Assembly (NCBI GenBank): GCA_964398295.1
Contig: CAYNMW010000055.1
Coordinates: forward strand, 1-24,653
Direction of reading: 5' to 3'
DNA: 24,653 nucleotides
DNA from: CALFUK01 sp964398295
Lineage (GTDB): Bacteria; Bacteroidota; Bacteroidia; Chitinophagales; Saprospiraceae
Positions 16,320 to 24,578 of this stretch are shown here, in pieces (positions within the stretch are counted from its first letter, which is position 1; each line of letters begins with the position of its first letter). The notes under the pieces were generated by a model that was given only the letters and a program-made list of their open reading frames with translations, did not search any database and was not told the DNA's origin. The position numbers and the translations under genes were made by a program.

Positions 16320-18530
16320 ATGAAAAAATGTATCGTTCTCTCCTGTCTACTCTTGTCTATTGCTTTTATCATTTTCTCTTGTCAAACAAATGAAGGTGAT
16401 GCTAAAAAAGGAAGCAAGAGTCACATCAATTCAATTACATCTTCAATAGATGACACTAGTCTTATCAATGCTGACGCCAATCAAGGCGACTGGCTATCCT
16501 ATGGTCGCAATTATCAAGAAGACCGTTATTCATCCTTAGATCAAATTGATAAATCTAATGTTGCTCAATTAAATCTTGCTTGGGCAAAAGAACTTGGTGT
16601 CACGAAAGGATTACAAGCTACTCCTATCGTTGTTGACGGTATCATGTTCTTCTCGGGTCCGTTCAATCAAGTATGGGCAATAGATGCTCGAACAGGCGAA
16701 CAGATTTGGTATTTAGATCCACAATTCGACCATGATAAAAACATACACCTGTGTTGTGGATTTACAAACAGAGGATTGGCCGTGTATAAAGGGAGCTTGT
16801 TTATGGGCATGCTAGACGGTCGTTTAATTTCGATTGATGCAGCGACGGGTGAGATCGAATGGGATGTGATGACGATCCCTGAGAATAGCAACTATTCCAT
16901 TACAGGCGCTCCAAGAATTGTGAAAGGAAAAGTGATTATCGGTAATGGAGGTGCAGAAATCGGCGCAAGAGGATATGTAACTGCATATGACGCAGAAACT
17001 GGCAAACAAGAATGGCGATTCTATACAGTTCCAGGTGATCCATCCAAACCATATGAGCATCCAGATTTGGAAGAAGCAGCAAAGACTTGGAAAGGAGATG
17101 CTTACTGGGGACAAGGTGGCGGTGGTACAGTTTGGGATGCAATGGCTTATGATCCAGAACTAGATCTTTTCTACATCGGAGTTGGTAATGGAGCTCATTG
17201 GGATAGAGAATGGAGAAGTCCAGGTGGTGGCGACAACCTATACTTATCAAGTATCGTTGCTTTAAATCCAAATGATGGTTCATACGTTTGGCACTACCAA
17301 ACCACTCCAGGTGATTCATGGGATTATACGGCTACTCAACACATAATTCTTGCTGATATTGAATTGGAAGGGACAATGCGAAAGGTATTGATGCAAGCGC
17401 CAAAGAATGGCTATTTCTATGTGATTGACAGGACCAATGGTGAATATATTTCTGCAGATAATTTCGTCTACCAAAACTGGACATCTGGAATGGATGAGAA
17501 TGGCAGACCAATAGAAACTCCAAATGCGCGTTATCTTGATGGACAGACAAACTGGATTGCACCGAGTTCGCATGGCGGGCACAATTGGCCACCGATGAGC
17601 TACAATCATGAAACTGGTCTTGTGTATATACCTACTGCAAAGCAATCAGAACCATTTGTTCGAACAAAAAGTCCTGATGATCCAGGCGCACTCGGCGGAG
17701 GATTTGCCGCCAATGTTTCCTTGAATAATAAACTGTATTGGCCAGCAGTATTTGATACAGATCCTGGTGCACCAATACCGGGCACACAAAGTGGGAGACT
17801 CGTAGCCTGGGATCCAGTCACCCAAACAGAGGCTTGGGGTATAGATCAAGCGGGGATATACAATGGAGGTTTACTCAGCACGACTACTGGTTTACTGATG
17901 CAAGGTGATGCACTTGGCATGTTCAGTATCAGAGATGCAAGTAATGGAGATGTATTGAAGCAATTCGATCTTAGATCAGGTATCGTAGGTTCTCCAGTGA
18001 CTTACTTAGTGGATGGCGAACAGTACATTTCAATCCTTGTTGGTTGGGGTGGTTATCTGGCTAAACTTCATAAAATGGTCCCAAGAATTCATCAAGGAAC
18101 TGTGTATACGTTCAAATTGAATGGTGGAGGTACGTTCCCTGAAAAACTTCCTGGCCATGAGCAACCACTGACTACAATTAGAGATGATGCTGGTCCAGTA
18201 CAAATAGGAGCTGGTTTCAATGTATTCTCCAGATTCTGTATCAGCTGTCATGGATTACCTGGAAGTGGTCACACGGCTACACCAGATCTTGCCAGATCAA
18301 GCGATGCCGTATTTGACAATTACGAAGATATTCTCATAAATGGTTCGCTGGCAGATTTGGGAATGCCGGGATTGAAGGGCTTAATAACCGAAGAAGAGAT
18401 CAAAGAATTGAGGAGTTATATTTTCTACTCCGCTAAAGTTGTCGGAGAAGGTATGGATCCTGTTGCCTATTTGACGAGTGTAGCTGAAATGCAATATGCT
18501 GCCGATCAGGCGGCGGTGATTAAAGATTAG
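16320..18530 (+). CDS. PQQ-dependent alcohol dehydrogenase, quinohemoprotein, lipoprotein
   Basis: Quinohemoprotein alcohol dehydrogenases oxidise alcohols in the periplasm and pass electrons through their own haem c. The 736-residue precursor has a lipoprotein-type signal with Cys21 (IIFSC). The PQQ propeller (about 55-605) has the vicinal disulfide pair Cys145-Cys146 (HLCCGFTNRG), the W-motif DARTGEQIW, GVGNGAHW (287-294) and PGDSWDYT (330-337) with a probable catalytic Asp335. The residue two after it is Thr, not the Asp of lanthanide-dependent XoxF-type enzymes, which suggests calcium (inference). The C-terminal cytochrome c domain has FCISCHG (haem at Cys640/Cys643, His644) and axial Met682 in LGMPGLKG. 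No PQQ biosynthesis genes are in the window. The start is the first ATG, at the signal peptide. Its stop is 1 nt from the converging gene's stop. Confidence 0.95.
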   Translation: MKKCIVLSCLLLSIAFIIFSCQTNEGDAKKGSKSHINSITSSIDDTSLINADANQGDWLSYGRNYQEDRYSSLDQIDKSNVAQLNLAWAKELGVTKGLQATPIVVDGIMFFSGPFNQVWAIDARTGEQIWYLDPQFDHDKNIHLCCGFTNRGLAVYKGSLFMGMLDGRLISIDAATGEIEWDVMTIPENSNYSITGAPRIVKGKVIIGNGGAEIGARGYVTAYDAETGKQEWRFYTVPGDPSKPYEHPDLEEAAKTWKGDAYWGQGGGGTVWDAMAYDPELDLFYIGVGNGAHWDREWRSPGGGDNLYLSSIVALNPNDGSYVWHYQTTPGDSWDYTATQHIILADIELEGTMRKVLMQAPKNGYFYVIDRTNGEYISADNFVYQNWTSGMDENGRPIETPNARYLDGQTNWIAPSSHGGHNWPPMSYNHETGLVYIPTAKQSEPFVRTKSPDDPGALGGGFAANVSLNNKLYWPAVFDTDPGAPIPGTQSGRLVAWDPVTQTEAWGIDQAGIYNGGLLSTTTGLLMQGDALGMFSIRDASNGDVLKQFDLRSGIVGSPVTYLVDGEQYISILVGWGGYLAKLHKMVPRIHQGTVYTFKLNGGGTFPEKLPGHEQPLTTIRDDAGPVQIGAGFNVFSRFCISCHGLPGSGHTATPDLARSSDAVFDNYEDILINGSLADLGMPGLKGLITEEEIKELRSYIFYSAKVVGEGMDPVAYLTSVAEMQYAADQAAVIKD

Positions 18531-18531
18531 T

Positions 18532-19923
18532 TTAAAACTCAAACCTAGTATATAAACCAATTCCAAAATTGCTCGTGCGATGTTCTACTTCATAACTCTC
18601 AATAGTTATTGGCGTAGGACTGTACGTATAAATCGGTCGTAAGCCAACACTAACTTGTGGGCTAATTACATATTGAATAGGTAAAGCAAAACGGTAGCGA
18701 AGAGAAAGTCGATCTCGATAAAAATTCTCTATGTCAACCACTTCATCGTCTTGGGCAAATGCATCCGCTTCAACATTGAAAGTTATATTGACTAATGCTA
18801 CAGCAGAAAAACCAATGTCAAATCTCCCTATTGGTCTGAAGTATTCAAAACCTATTGGAAAATCTAACGTACTGTAGTTGTTAAATAACCTGTTAGACTC
18901 TATCGCTATGGCGTTTACTAAGGTATCTCCGATGACAATAACGCTATCCATATTGGCGTCTATAAAAATATCTTTAATCACGTCCTCTATTAGAAAGGTC
19001 GTGTCTTTTTGTGTTTCAAATTCAAACCTATCTACAGATCTTGAATAATTGATACCAGTTACGAGATTAACCCCAAACTTCGTTTTAGCAATTAATTCCA
19101 ATCCTGAATCAAAGGCATAGTATGGGGACTCATTCATGTCACGCAGTTGGTACAGGTTTGTCATTTCATTATTGGGTCCGAAACTATTGTTGTTAAAGAC
19201 ATAGTGTAGATAAGGTTGAATTACGAATTGAAGAGATGGGCTTTTCTCAGAAAATCCTGGACAAACTTCTGGAGCAGATACGCGATTGTCCGATTGATAG
19301 TTTAGCGGTGACAATTGCTGACCAGTCAACAATGCTAAATCTAGCAAATCTCTCGTCGTTTTGGAATTAATATCGGTAGCAGAATTTTCATCCATTACAT
19401 TAGGTGTCTCTACTTCATTTTGTAAGAAGTACTCTCTCCTATTCTCAATTAAATTTCGAGAAGGACTTTGTCCATATTCTTGTTGTGTAAGTTCATTCAC
19501 TGCTTCATTAACAGATACTTGATCCAAGACTTGAGCTTGTTTTTGCTCATTGATTTCTGTTTTTATATGTAATTGTTTAATTGGTTCGGATGACTCCTGA
19601 ATGGTAGATGAATTAAAGTGTTCACTACTTCCACTTTTTGAGTCGTCCTTTTTATATTCTAAATTCTGTTCGGTTCTTACCTGGCTGGTCTTAAGTAATG
19701 TTGATTGCAGATCCGTTTTCTCATCTGCATTTGGCGTTACAAACGAGACCACTACTACAAAGAATAACATCGCCAACATTGGAAGTAAAATGAATAACCA
19801 TTTTCTATCGCTTTTCTTTGGTTCTAATAAAGGCTCCAGCTTACTCCACACATCTCCAGCATTAATCTCACTATGATGAGTATTCAATTTTTGAAAGGCA
19901 TTATCTACTCTATGATTATTCAT
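18532..19923 (-). CDS. Inner-membrane segment fused to an outer-membrane barrel-like domain; putative sigma partner
   Basis: I place the start at 19923, where ATGA overlaps the sigma factor stop by 4 nt; an in-frame ATG at 19965 would add 14 residues and overlap the sigma gene by 46 nt. The 463-residue product has a cytoplasmic-type N-terminus (1-40, with DVWSKLEPLLEP), one strong transmembrane helix (about 42-63), a polar Gln/Ser/Glu/Asn-rich linker (about 65-225), and a domain (about 230-463) of alternating amphipathic strands (GVNLVTGINYSRS, FDIGFSAVALVNITF, VSVGLRPIYTYS, FGIGLYTRFEF) ending in Phe, like outer-membrane barrels. There is no cleavable signal peptide. The coupling suggests an anti-sigma role for the N-terminus. 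Alternatively the C-terminal domain is a soluble periplasmic beta domain. Confidence 0.78.
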   Translation of the reverse strand: MNNHRVDNAFQKLNTHHSEINAGDVWSKLEPLLEPKKSDRKWLFILLPMLAMLFFVVVVSFVTPNADEKTDLQSTLLKTSQVRTEQNLEYKKDDSKSGSSEHFNSSTIQESSEPIKQLHIKTEINEQKQAQVLDQVSVNEAVNELTQQEYGQSPSRNLIENRREYFLQNEVETPNVMDENSATDINSKTTRDLLDLALLTGQQLSPLNYQSDNRVSAPEVCPGFSEKSPSLQFVIQPYLHYVFNNNSFGPNNEMTNLYQLRDMNESPYYAFDSGLELIAKTKFGVNLVTGINYSRSVDRFEFETQKDTTFLIEDVIKDIFIDANMDSVIVIGDTLVNAIAIESNRLFNNYSTLDFPIGFEYFRPIGRFDIGFSAVALVNITFNVEADAFAQDDEVVDIENFYRDRLSLRYRFALPIQYVISPQVSVGLRPIYTYSPTPITIESYEVEHRTSNFGIGLYTRFEF

Positions 19924-20423
19924 ATCGCTTGCTTTATATTTTTGGTCAATTGAGTTTGAAGCCACTGTCTTGCTCTCAGTAATTTAGATCGTGATGTATT
20001 TACGGAGATGTTCAGCAACTCGGCAATATCGGCATGCGGGTAACCATCAATCACATACAAGTTGAATACTGTTCGATTCGTCATTGGCATTTTATCAATT
20101 AATGTAAGTAGCTCTTCATTACTGAGTTCGTCAATGGCATTCGGGCTATAATCGATAACATCTAATTCTAATTGACACTCTTTTATTTTATTTTTTCTCA
20201 ACTGCTGTAGACAGACATTTATCGTGAGTCTTTTCATCCAGGGCAATAGCGGTAGCTCAGAATTATACTTGGAAAAGTTTTTATAAATATGTAACCAACT
20301 GTCTTGCAAATAGTCTTCTGCTGTTTCGTAATCCGAGGCGTATCGTCTACAAATCGTAAAAAGGAGTCCAGAATATTGTATGACAATAGTTCTAAACTCC
20401 TTAATGTGATTGTGGTTACTCAA
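19920..20423 (-). CDS. ECF-subfamily RNA polymerase sigma factor
   Basis: The protein of about 167 residues contains sigma region 2 (about 16-46, TICRRYASDYETAEDYLQDSWLHIYKN, then PWMKRLTINVCLQQLRKNK) and region 4 (about 100-160, SNEELLTLIDKMPMTNRTVF then DGYPHADIAELLNISVNTSRSKLLRARQWL). It lacks regions 1 and 3, as in ECF factors. The only sensible start is TTG at 20423: no ATG or GTG lies in frame just upstream, and the next Met is inside region 2. The gene begins 13 nt after the lipoprotein gene and ends in an ATGA overlap with the membrane-barrel gene, so all three form one operon. Its targets are unknown. It is only distantly similar to the sigma factor at 8521. Confidence 0.93.
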   Translation of the reverse strand: MSNHNHIKEFRTIVIQYSGLLFTICRRYASDYETAEDYLQDSWLHIYKNFSKYNSELPLLPWMKRLTINVCLQQLRKNKIKECQLELDVIDYSPNAIDELSNEELLTLIDKMPMTNRTVFNLYVIDGYPHADIAELLNISVNTSRSKLLRARQWLQTQLTKNIKQAI

Positions 20424-20436
20424 AAATATCTTTAGT

Positions 20437-22251
20437 TTATTTTACTGTAAGTTGAAAATCTACAGATATAGTATAATTATCCTCTTCTGTCCCTTCTGCA
20501 AAATCTAATCTAAAAACCATTGTGCTAGTAAATGCTCCTTTAATTACGTCGCCTGGATTTTCACCATATGAGACTAGACTACCTTCAATATTTCTTTGCC
20601 CTCCAAAATTTTCTGCTATGAACAATTCTGGATTGACTTCATTGATAATTTCTAATACAAATACCTCTATGTTTATGTCAGACACAGGAGTATCGCATCC
20701 ATCGATATGCTCCAATGTTATTTGAAAGCCGTCTTCTTCTGCTTCTCTTCTATTTGAAATAAAGGATAAATTTCCAACTTGTTCCACTTGAGTTGTTGGA
20801 GGTGTGTCAATAGATCCTCCACAAAATGAAGTAACAATATCACTAAACACAAATCTCATTTCTTCATTTGTTACACTATTCGTTATCAATATGTTTACGA
20901 AATCAGCAGATGTATCATTTTCATCACATATGCTTAAATCTCCTGCATCAATGTCATTTTCCAACTGCAAAATTACTGGTTCACTAGTAAGTGTGAAATC
21001 TGAATTAAACCCTACAATGCTGATCTCTTGTTCATCACAAATAATAATGCCTTCGTCAACTTGTCCATTTTCTACGTATAAATATATATGGTTATTAATT
21101 AGTAGAAATCCAGTTTCTAATAAATCACCATTACAATCAAAAAGAGTAGCTGTCAGATTGACTTCATCCACATCAGATGTAAAGTCTAGCTCTCCTATAT
21201 TCATATTTTCGTTAAAAGGGCCCACTTCTGTTTGACCTATTTCGTCTCCACATTCATCTAAAAAGATAAGTGTGATATTTTCATCTTTAGGAATATAAGC
21301 GGTAAACCCTCCATTTGCATCTGCTTGTTTACGCTGTCTTGTTTCACCATTACTATCCACAAATTGAATAATAGCAAACGGTGCATCAACACTTCCTTCG
21401 ATGACAACAAAATCATTTGGATCATCAATATTCCAATAACTAAAATGACTCAATTCAGAAACATAAGTATCACCTTGCTTAATTGACACGCCTTCTTCAA
21501 TCCATAAACCGGTTGTTTCATCCAAGGACCATAATGGAACTTGATCAGGTGCAGAACTTGATAGAGACGCTGGAATAGTTTGTATCCACCTAACTGTCTG
21601 CCCATCTCTTACTTGTAATTCTGCTCCAGCATCATCTGTAAGCTCAGCGACTAGCATTCCGTAAGAAAGCAACGTCACCAATTCTTGTTCAAAAGTCACC
21701 CCTTGCAAACTTCCCGGGAGTAACTCATTGATATCTTCTGCAGTTGGATCTATAAAGTGTAAGGCGACATTGACCGAACCTGCAAACAAGTCGCCATTTT
21801 GAGTAGCAACTGCATCTGGTGGAAATACTAAAGTCAATCCTTCATCAAGATTTATTGTAAATGACTCAGAAGAAGAAAATTGATGTGTAGGTAAATTGGA
21901 CAGTAACTGAAAATCAGTTGTATTTACACTCCCTGCGATTGGATCTATTCTTCTGATAGCTGGAAAAAAGCCTTCTCGCTCCAACGTAATTACTTCACCA
22001 AATCGATTGGCATTTGCTGATTCAAATAAGAAAAACCCATTCGAATTTGAAGGATTTGTCTGACCTGCGAAGTCAACTTCGACACCTTGTAAAGCCTGAC
22101 CATTCTCATCAAAAACTCTACCTAAGACATCAGCTTCTACACGAATTGTAGGACCAGGTATTTCAGGAATAATTAAAGACGTTTCTGAAAATTCATCTTG
22201 ACAGGAACTTACCACAATCACCATCAACAGTAAATAAAAGAAATGCTTCAT
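20437..22251 (-). CDS. Large lipoprotein with carboxypeptidase-regulatory-like domain
   Basis: The 604-residue precursor has a lipoprotein signal (VIVVSSC, lipidated Cys17), so it is anchored to a membrane, probably the outer one. Residues about 42-107 form a CarboxypepD_reg-like domain (LGRVFDENGQALQGVEVDF). Residues about 125-290 show a pattern I associate with FAM171/CILP-like extracellular proteins: LTLVFPPDAV, a strand-rich middle, then WSLDETTGLWIEEG and SELSHFSYWNID. The remainder has further acidic beta repeats with paired cysteines (FLDECGDEIG, LFDCNGDLLE, IIICDEQEIS, LSICDENDTS). There is no T9SS tail. It starts the operon with the ECF sigma factor 13 nt downstream, so it may be a ligand-binding or sensing component; that role is inferred only from context. 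Confidence 0.83.
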   Translation of the reverse strand: MKHFFYLLLMVIVVSSCQDEFSETSLIIPEIPGPTIRVEADVLGRVFDENGQALQGVEVDFAGQTNPSNSNGFFLFESANANRFGEVITLEREGFFPAIRRIDPIAGSVNTTDFQLLSNLPTHQFSSSESFTINLDEGLTLVFPPDAVATQNGDLFAGSVNVALHFIDPTAEDINELLPGSLQGVTFEQELVTLLSYGMLVAELTDDAGAELQVRDGQTVRWIQTIPASLSSSAPDQVPLWSLDETTGLWIEEGVSIKQGDTYVSELSHFSYWNIDDPNDFVVIEGSVDAPFAIIQFVDSNGETRQRKQADANGGFTAYIPKDENITLIFLDECGDEIGQTEVGPFNENMNIGELDFTSDVDEVNLTATLFDCNGDLLETGFLLINNHIYLYVENGQVDEGIIICDEQEISIVGFNSDFTLTSEPVILQLENDIDAGDLSICDENDTSADFVNILITNSVTNEEMRFVFSDIVTSFCGGSIDTPPTTQVEQVGNLSFISNRREAEEDGFQITLEHIDGCDTPVSDINIEVFVLEIINEVNPELFIAENFGGQRNIEGSLVSYGENPGDVIKGAFTSTMVFRLDFAEGTEEDNYTISVDFQLTVK

Positions 22252-22418
22252 AATGCATGATTTTGTATGCTATGTTCATATATACATTTATACGACTTTA
22301 CGTTGCACGAGATCTCAACTATTTTAGAAAATGAGCTAAATCATTCATGAGATAAAGAGTCCTTGATCTATCGTCCACAAAAATCAAGTAAAGTTGGCCA
22401 GAGTTTCAGATACTCAAC

Positions 22419-22946
22419 CTATCGTAATTTGCTACTAAAATGCCACAAACAAATACCTGCACACACAGAAATATTCAGCGAATGCTTAGTACCAAATTGT
22501 TGAATTTCAATTGCACTATCTAACAACGGTAAAACTGCTTCACTTATTCCATTTACTTCATTGCCAAAGACAAGTGCGATTGGTTTGTCAAACGCCCCTA
22601 CTAGATCAGTAAGGGGCATCGAGGAATCAGTTTGCTCAACACCACAAATGGTATATCCCTTTTGTTTCAATCGCTCGACGCATTGTGCTACATCTTTGAT
22701 GTGTTCCCAATCCACACTTTCAGTGGCACCTATAGCAGTTTTGGTAATTTCTCTATGAGGAGGGGTTGCAGAAATACCAGTCAAATAAATTTTCTGAATT
22801 TGAAAGGCATCACTGGTTCTGAATACGGAACCGATATTCATCCCAGATCTGATGTTATCTAACACAACAACTATCGGCAATTTTGCTGAAGCCTTATATT
22901 CTTCTAAACTTGATCTATTGAGTTCTTGAAGCTTAAGTTTGCGCAT
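22419..22946 (-). CDS. SpoU/TrmH-family RNA 2'-O-methyltransferase
   Basis: These SPOUT enzymes methylate a ribose 2'-OH in tRNA or rRNA with S-adenosylmethionine, using a trefoil-knot fold and dimerisation. The 175 residues include motif 1 (NIRSGMNIGSVFRTSDAF, 31-48; Asn31 and Arg43), motif 2 (LVFGNEVNGISEAVLPLLD, 125-143) and motif 3 (QQFGTKHSLNISVCAGI, 149-165). Motif 3 has Gln where many members have Pro. The protein is compact, without an N-terminal L30-like substrate-binding domain, so the exact RNA target is unclear. Its start is 3 nt after the pyrG stop, which indicates one transcript. I would not assign trmH or trmL from sequence alone. Confidence 0.92.
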   Translation of the reverse strand: MRKLKLQELNRSSLEEYKASAKLPIVVVLDNIRSGMNIGSVFRTSDAFQIQKIYLTGISATPPHREITKTAIGATESVDWEHIKDVAQCVERLKQKGYTICGVEQTDSSMPLTDLVGAFDKPIALVFGNEVNGISEAVLPLLDSAIEIQQFGTKHSLNISVCAGICLWHFSSKLR

Positions 22947-22949
22947 AGA

Positions 22950-24578
22950 CTATGCAGTCACCTCTTGTTTTGTGTTGACATGTTTGATGCACGCCTTTAT
23001 AAAACCAGCAAATACTGGATGTGGCCTTTCTACCCTACTTCTCAATTCAGGATGAAATTGCACACCTACAAAAAATGGATGAGCAGGCATTTCTATAATT
23101 TCAACAAGCCCACTTTCTGGATTTACCCCGGAGGCAATTATACCATTATCCTCCATTTGTTTCAGATAGGTATTGTTGAATTCGTAACGGTGACGGTGTC
23201 GCTCACTGACCTCTTCTTCTTGATACATTTCCATTGCTTTAGTGCCTTCTTTAACCATACAGGTATAAGCACCAAGTCTCATTGTCCCACCTTTTTGTGA
23301 AATCATTTTTTGTTCAGGCATCAGATCAATAACTGGATCTACAGCTTTTGGGTTGATCTCAGTAGACTGAGCCCCTTCTAATCCAATAACATTTTGAAAA
23401 AACTCTACAACCGCTACTTGCATACCAAGACAGATTCCGAAAAAGGGAATCCTATTTTCTCTGACGTATTGAATTGCTTTTAATTTACCAGGAAGACCTC
23501 TTTCTCCAAAACCAGGTGCTACCAATACACCATCAACAGCTTCGAAGACTTCAGCAAAATCTACATCTGCTTCTAAACTTTCTGAGTGAATGGGAATAAT
23601 ATGAGCTTCGCAACTATGTTGAGCGGAAGCGTGCACAAATGCTTCATAAATTGACTTATATGCATCTGGCAACTCATTGTATTTACCTACAAGCGCAATT
23701 TTTATATGATGTTTCGGATTTTCTAGTTTGTACAAAAATTCTTTCCACGTATCGATATTGAATTCTTGCTTTGGTTCCAGCTCTAGTCTATTCAGTACTA
23801 GCGTATCCAATTTCTCTTTTTGCATGAGGATTGGTACGTGATAAATAGAAGAAGCATCAATTGCTTCTATGACTGACTCATCCTGTACATTGCAAAACAA
23901 GGCTAATTTCTTCCTGATGTCTTTGGGTAGTGGATGCTCTGTACGACAAACAAGGATATCTGGTTGGATTCCCGTTTCTTGTAATTCTTTTACAGAATGC
24001 TGTGTCGGTTTTGTTTTTAATTCCTTTGCGGCACTCAAATATGGAATTAGCGTCAAATGAATGGATAATATATCCGCTTTCTTTAAATCCCGACGTAGTT
24101 GTCTCAATGCTTCCAAATATGGAAGTGATTCGATATCGCCTACTGTACCACCTATCTCTGTGATGATAATATCGTACTTGCCACCAATTTCCAATTGAAG
24201 GACACGTCGTTTGATCTCATCCGTGATGTGAGGAATTACTTGTACCGTTTTACCTAGATAATCGCCATGTCGCTCTTTATTAATTACCGTTTGGTAAATT
24301 TTACCTGTGGTTACATTATTGGCCTGTGAAGTAGAAATATTGAGAAATCGTTCATAATGGCCCAAATCCAAATCTGTCTCTGCACCATCATCCGTGACAT
24401 AGCATTCTCCATGTTCATATGGATTTAATGTTCCAGGATCAACATTGATGTATGGATCTAGTTTCTGTACGGTAACAGTAAATCCATGTGCTTGTAACAA
24501 TCGACCTAATGATGCTGAGATTATTCCCTTACCTAATGAAGATGTGACACCGCCCGTAACGAAGATATATTTTGCCAT
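22950..24578 (-). CDS. pyrG: CTP synthase
   Basis: PyrG makes CTP from UTP, ATP and glutamine, the last step of pyrimidine nucleotide synthesis. The 542 residues match the family length. The N-terminal synthetase domain has MAKYIFVTGGVTSSLGKGI (P-loop-like SSLGKG at 13-18), KLDPYINVDPGTLNPYEHGE and EIGGTVGDIES (141-151). The C-terminal class-I glutamine amidotransferase domain has nucleophile Cys383 in GICLGMQ, and His509 and Glu511 in FHPELRSR, so the catalytic triad is complete. The TrmH-type gene follows 3 nt later. The 75 nt upstream hold a weak promoter-like match on the minus strand: TTGACA (complement of 24643-24648) and TATATC (complement of 24622-24627) spaced by 15 nt. Confidence 0.98.
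   Translation of the reverse strand: MAKYIFVTGGVTSSLGKGIISASLGRLLQAHGFTVTVQKLDPYINVDPGTLNPYEHGECYVTDDGAETDLDLGHYERFLNISTSQANNVTTGKIYQTVINKERHGDYLGKTVQVIPHITDEIKRRVLQLEIGGKYDIIITEIGGTVGDIESLPYLEALRQLRRDLKKADILSIHLTLIPYLSAAKELKTKPTQHSVKELQETGIQPDILVCRTEHPLPKDIRKKLALFCNVQDESVIEAIDASSIYHVPILMQKEKLDTLVLNRLELEPKQEFNIDTWKEFLYKLENPKHHIKIALVGKYNELPDAYKSIYEAFVHASAQHSCEAHIIPIHSESLEADVDFAEVFEAVDGVLVAPGFGERGLPGKLKAIQYVRENRIPFFGICLGMQVAVVEFFQNVIGLEGAQSTEINPKAVDPVIDLMPEQKMISQKGGTMRLGAYTCMVKEGTKAMEMYQEEEVSERHRHRYEFNNTYLKQMEDNGIIASGVNPESGLVEIIEMPAHPFFVGVQFHPELRSRVERPHPVFAGFIKACIKHVNTKQEVTA

Noticed and set aside
16824..17319. Long open frames on the minus strand inside the PQQ dehydrogenase gene
   Set aside because: They are antisense to a strongly conserved coding sequence, have odd composition (His, Cys and Trp rich) and no recognisable domain; they follow from codon use of the real gene.
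16320..18530. Lanthanide-dependent XoxF-type methanol dehydrogenase
   Set aside because: The residue two after the likely catalytic Asp is Thr rather than Asp, and the fused cytochrome c domain fits type I quinohemoprotein alcohol dehydrogenases.
20804..21235. Plus-strand open frame of 143 codons inside the lipoprotein gene
   Set aside because: Low-complexity Ser/Asn/Thr composition, no ribosome-binding context, and complete overlap with the lipoprotein coding sequence.
22926..23300. Plus-strand open frame of 124 codons opposite pyrG
   Set aside because: It covers the conserved glutaminase end of pyrG on the other strand and has no domain resemblance.
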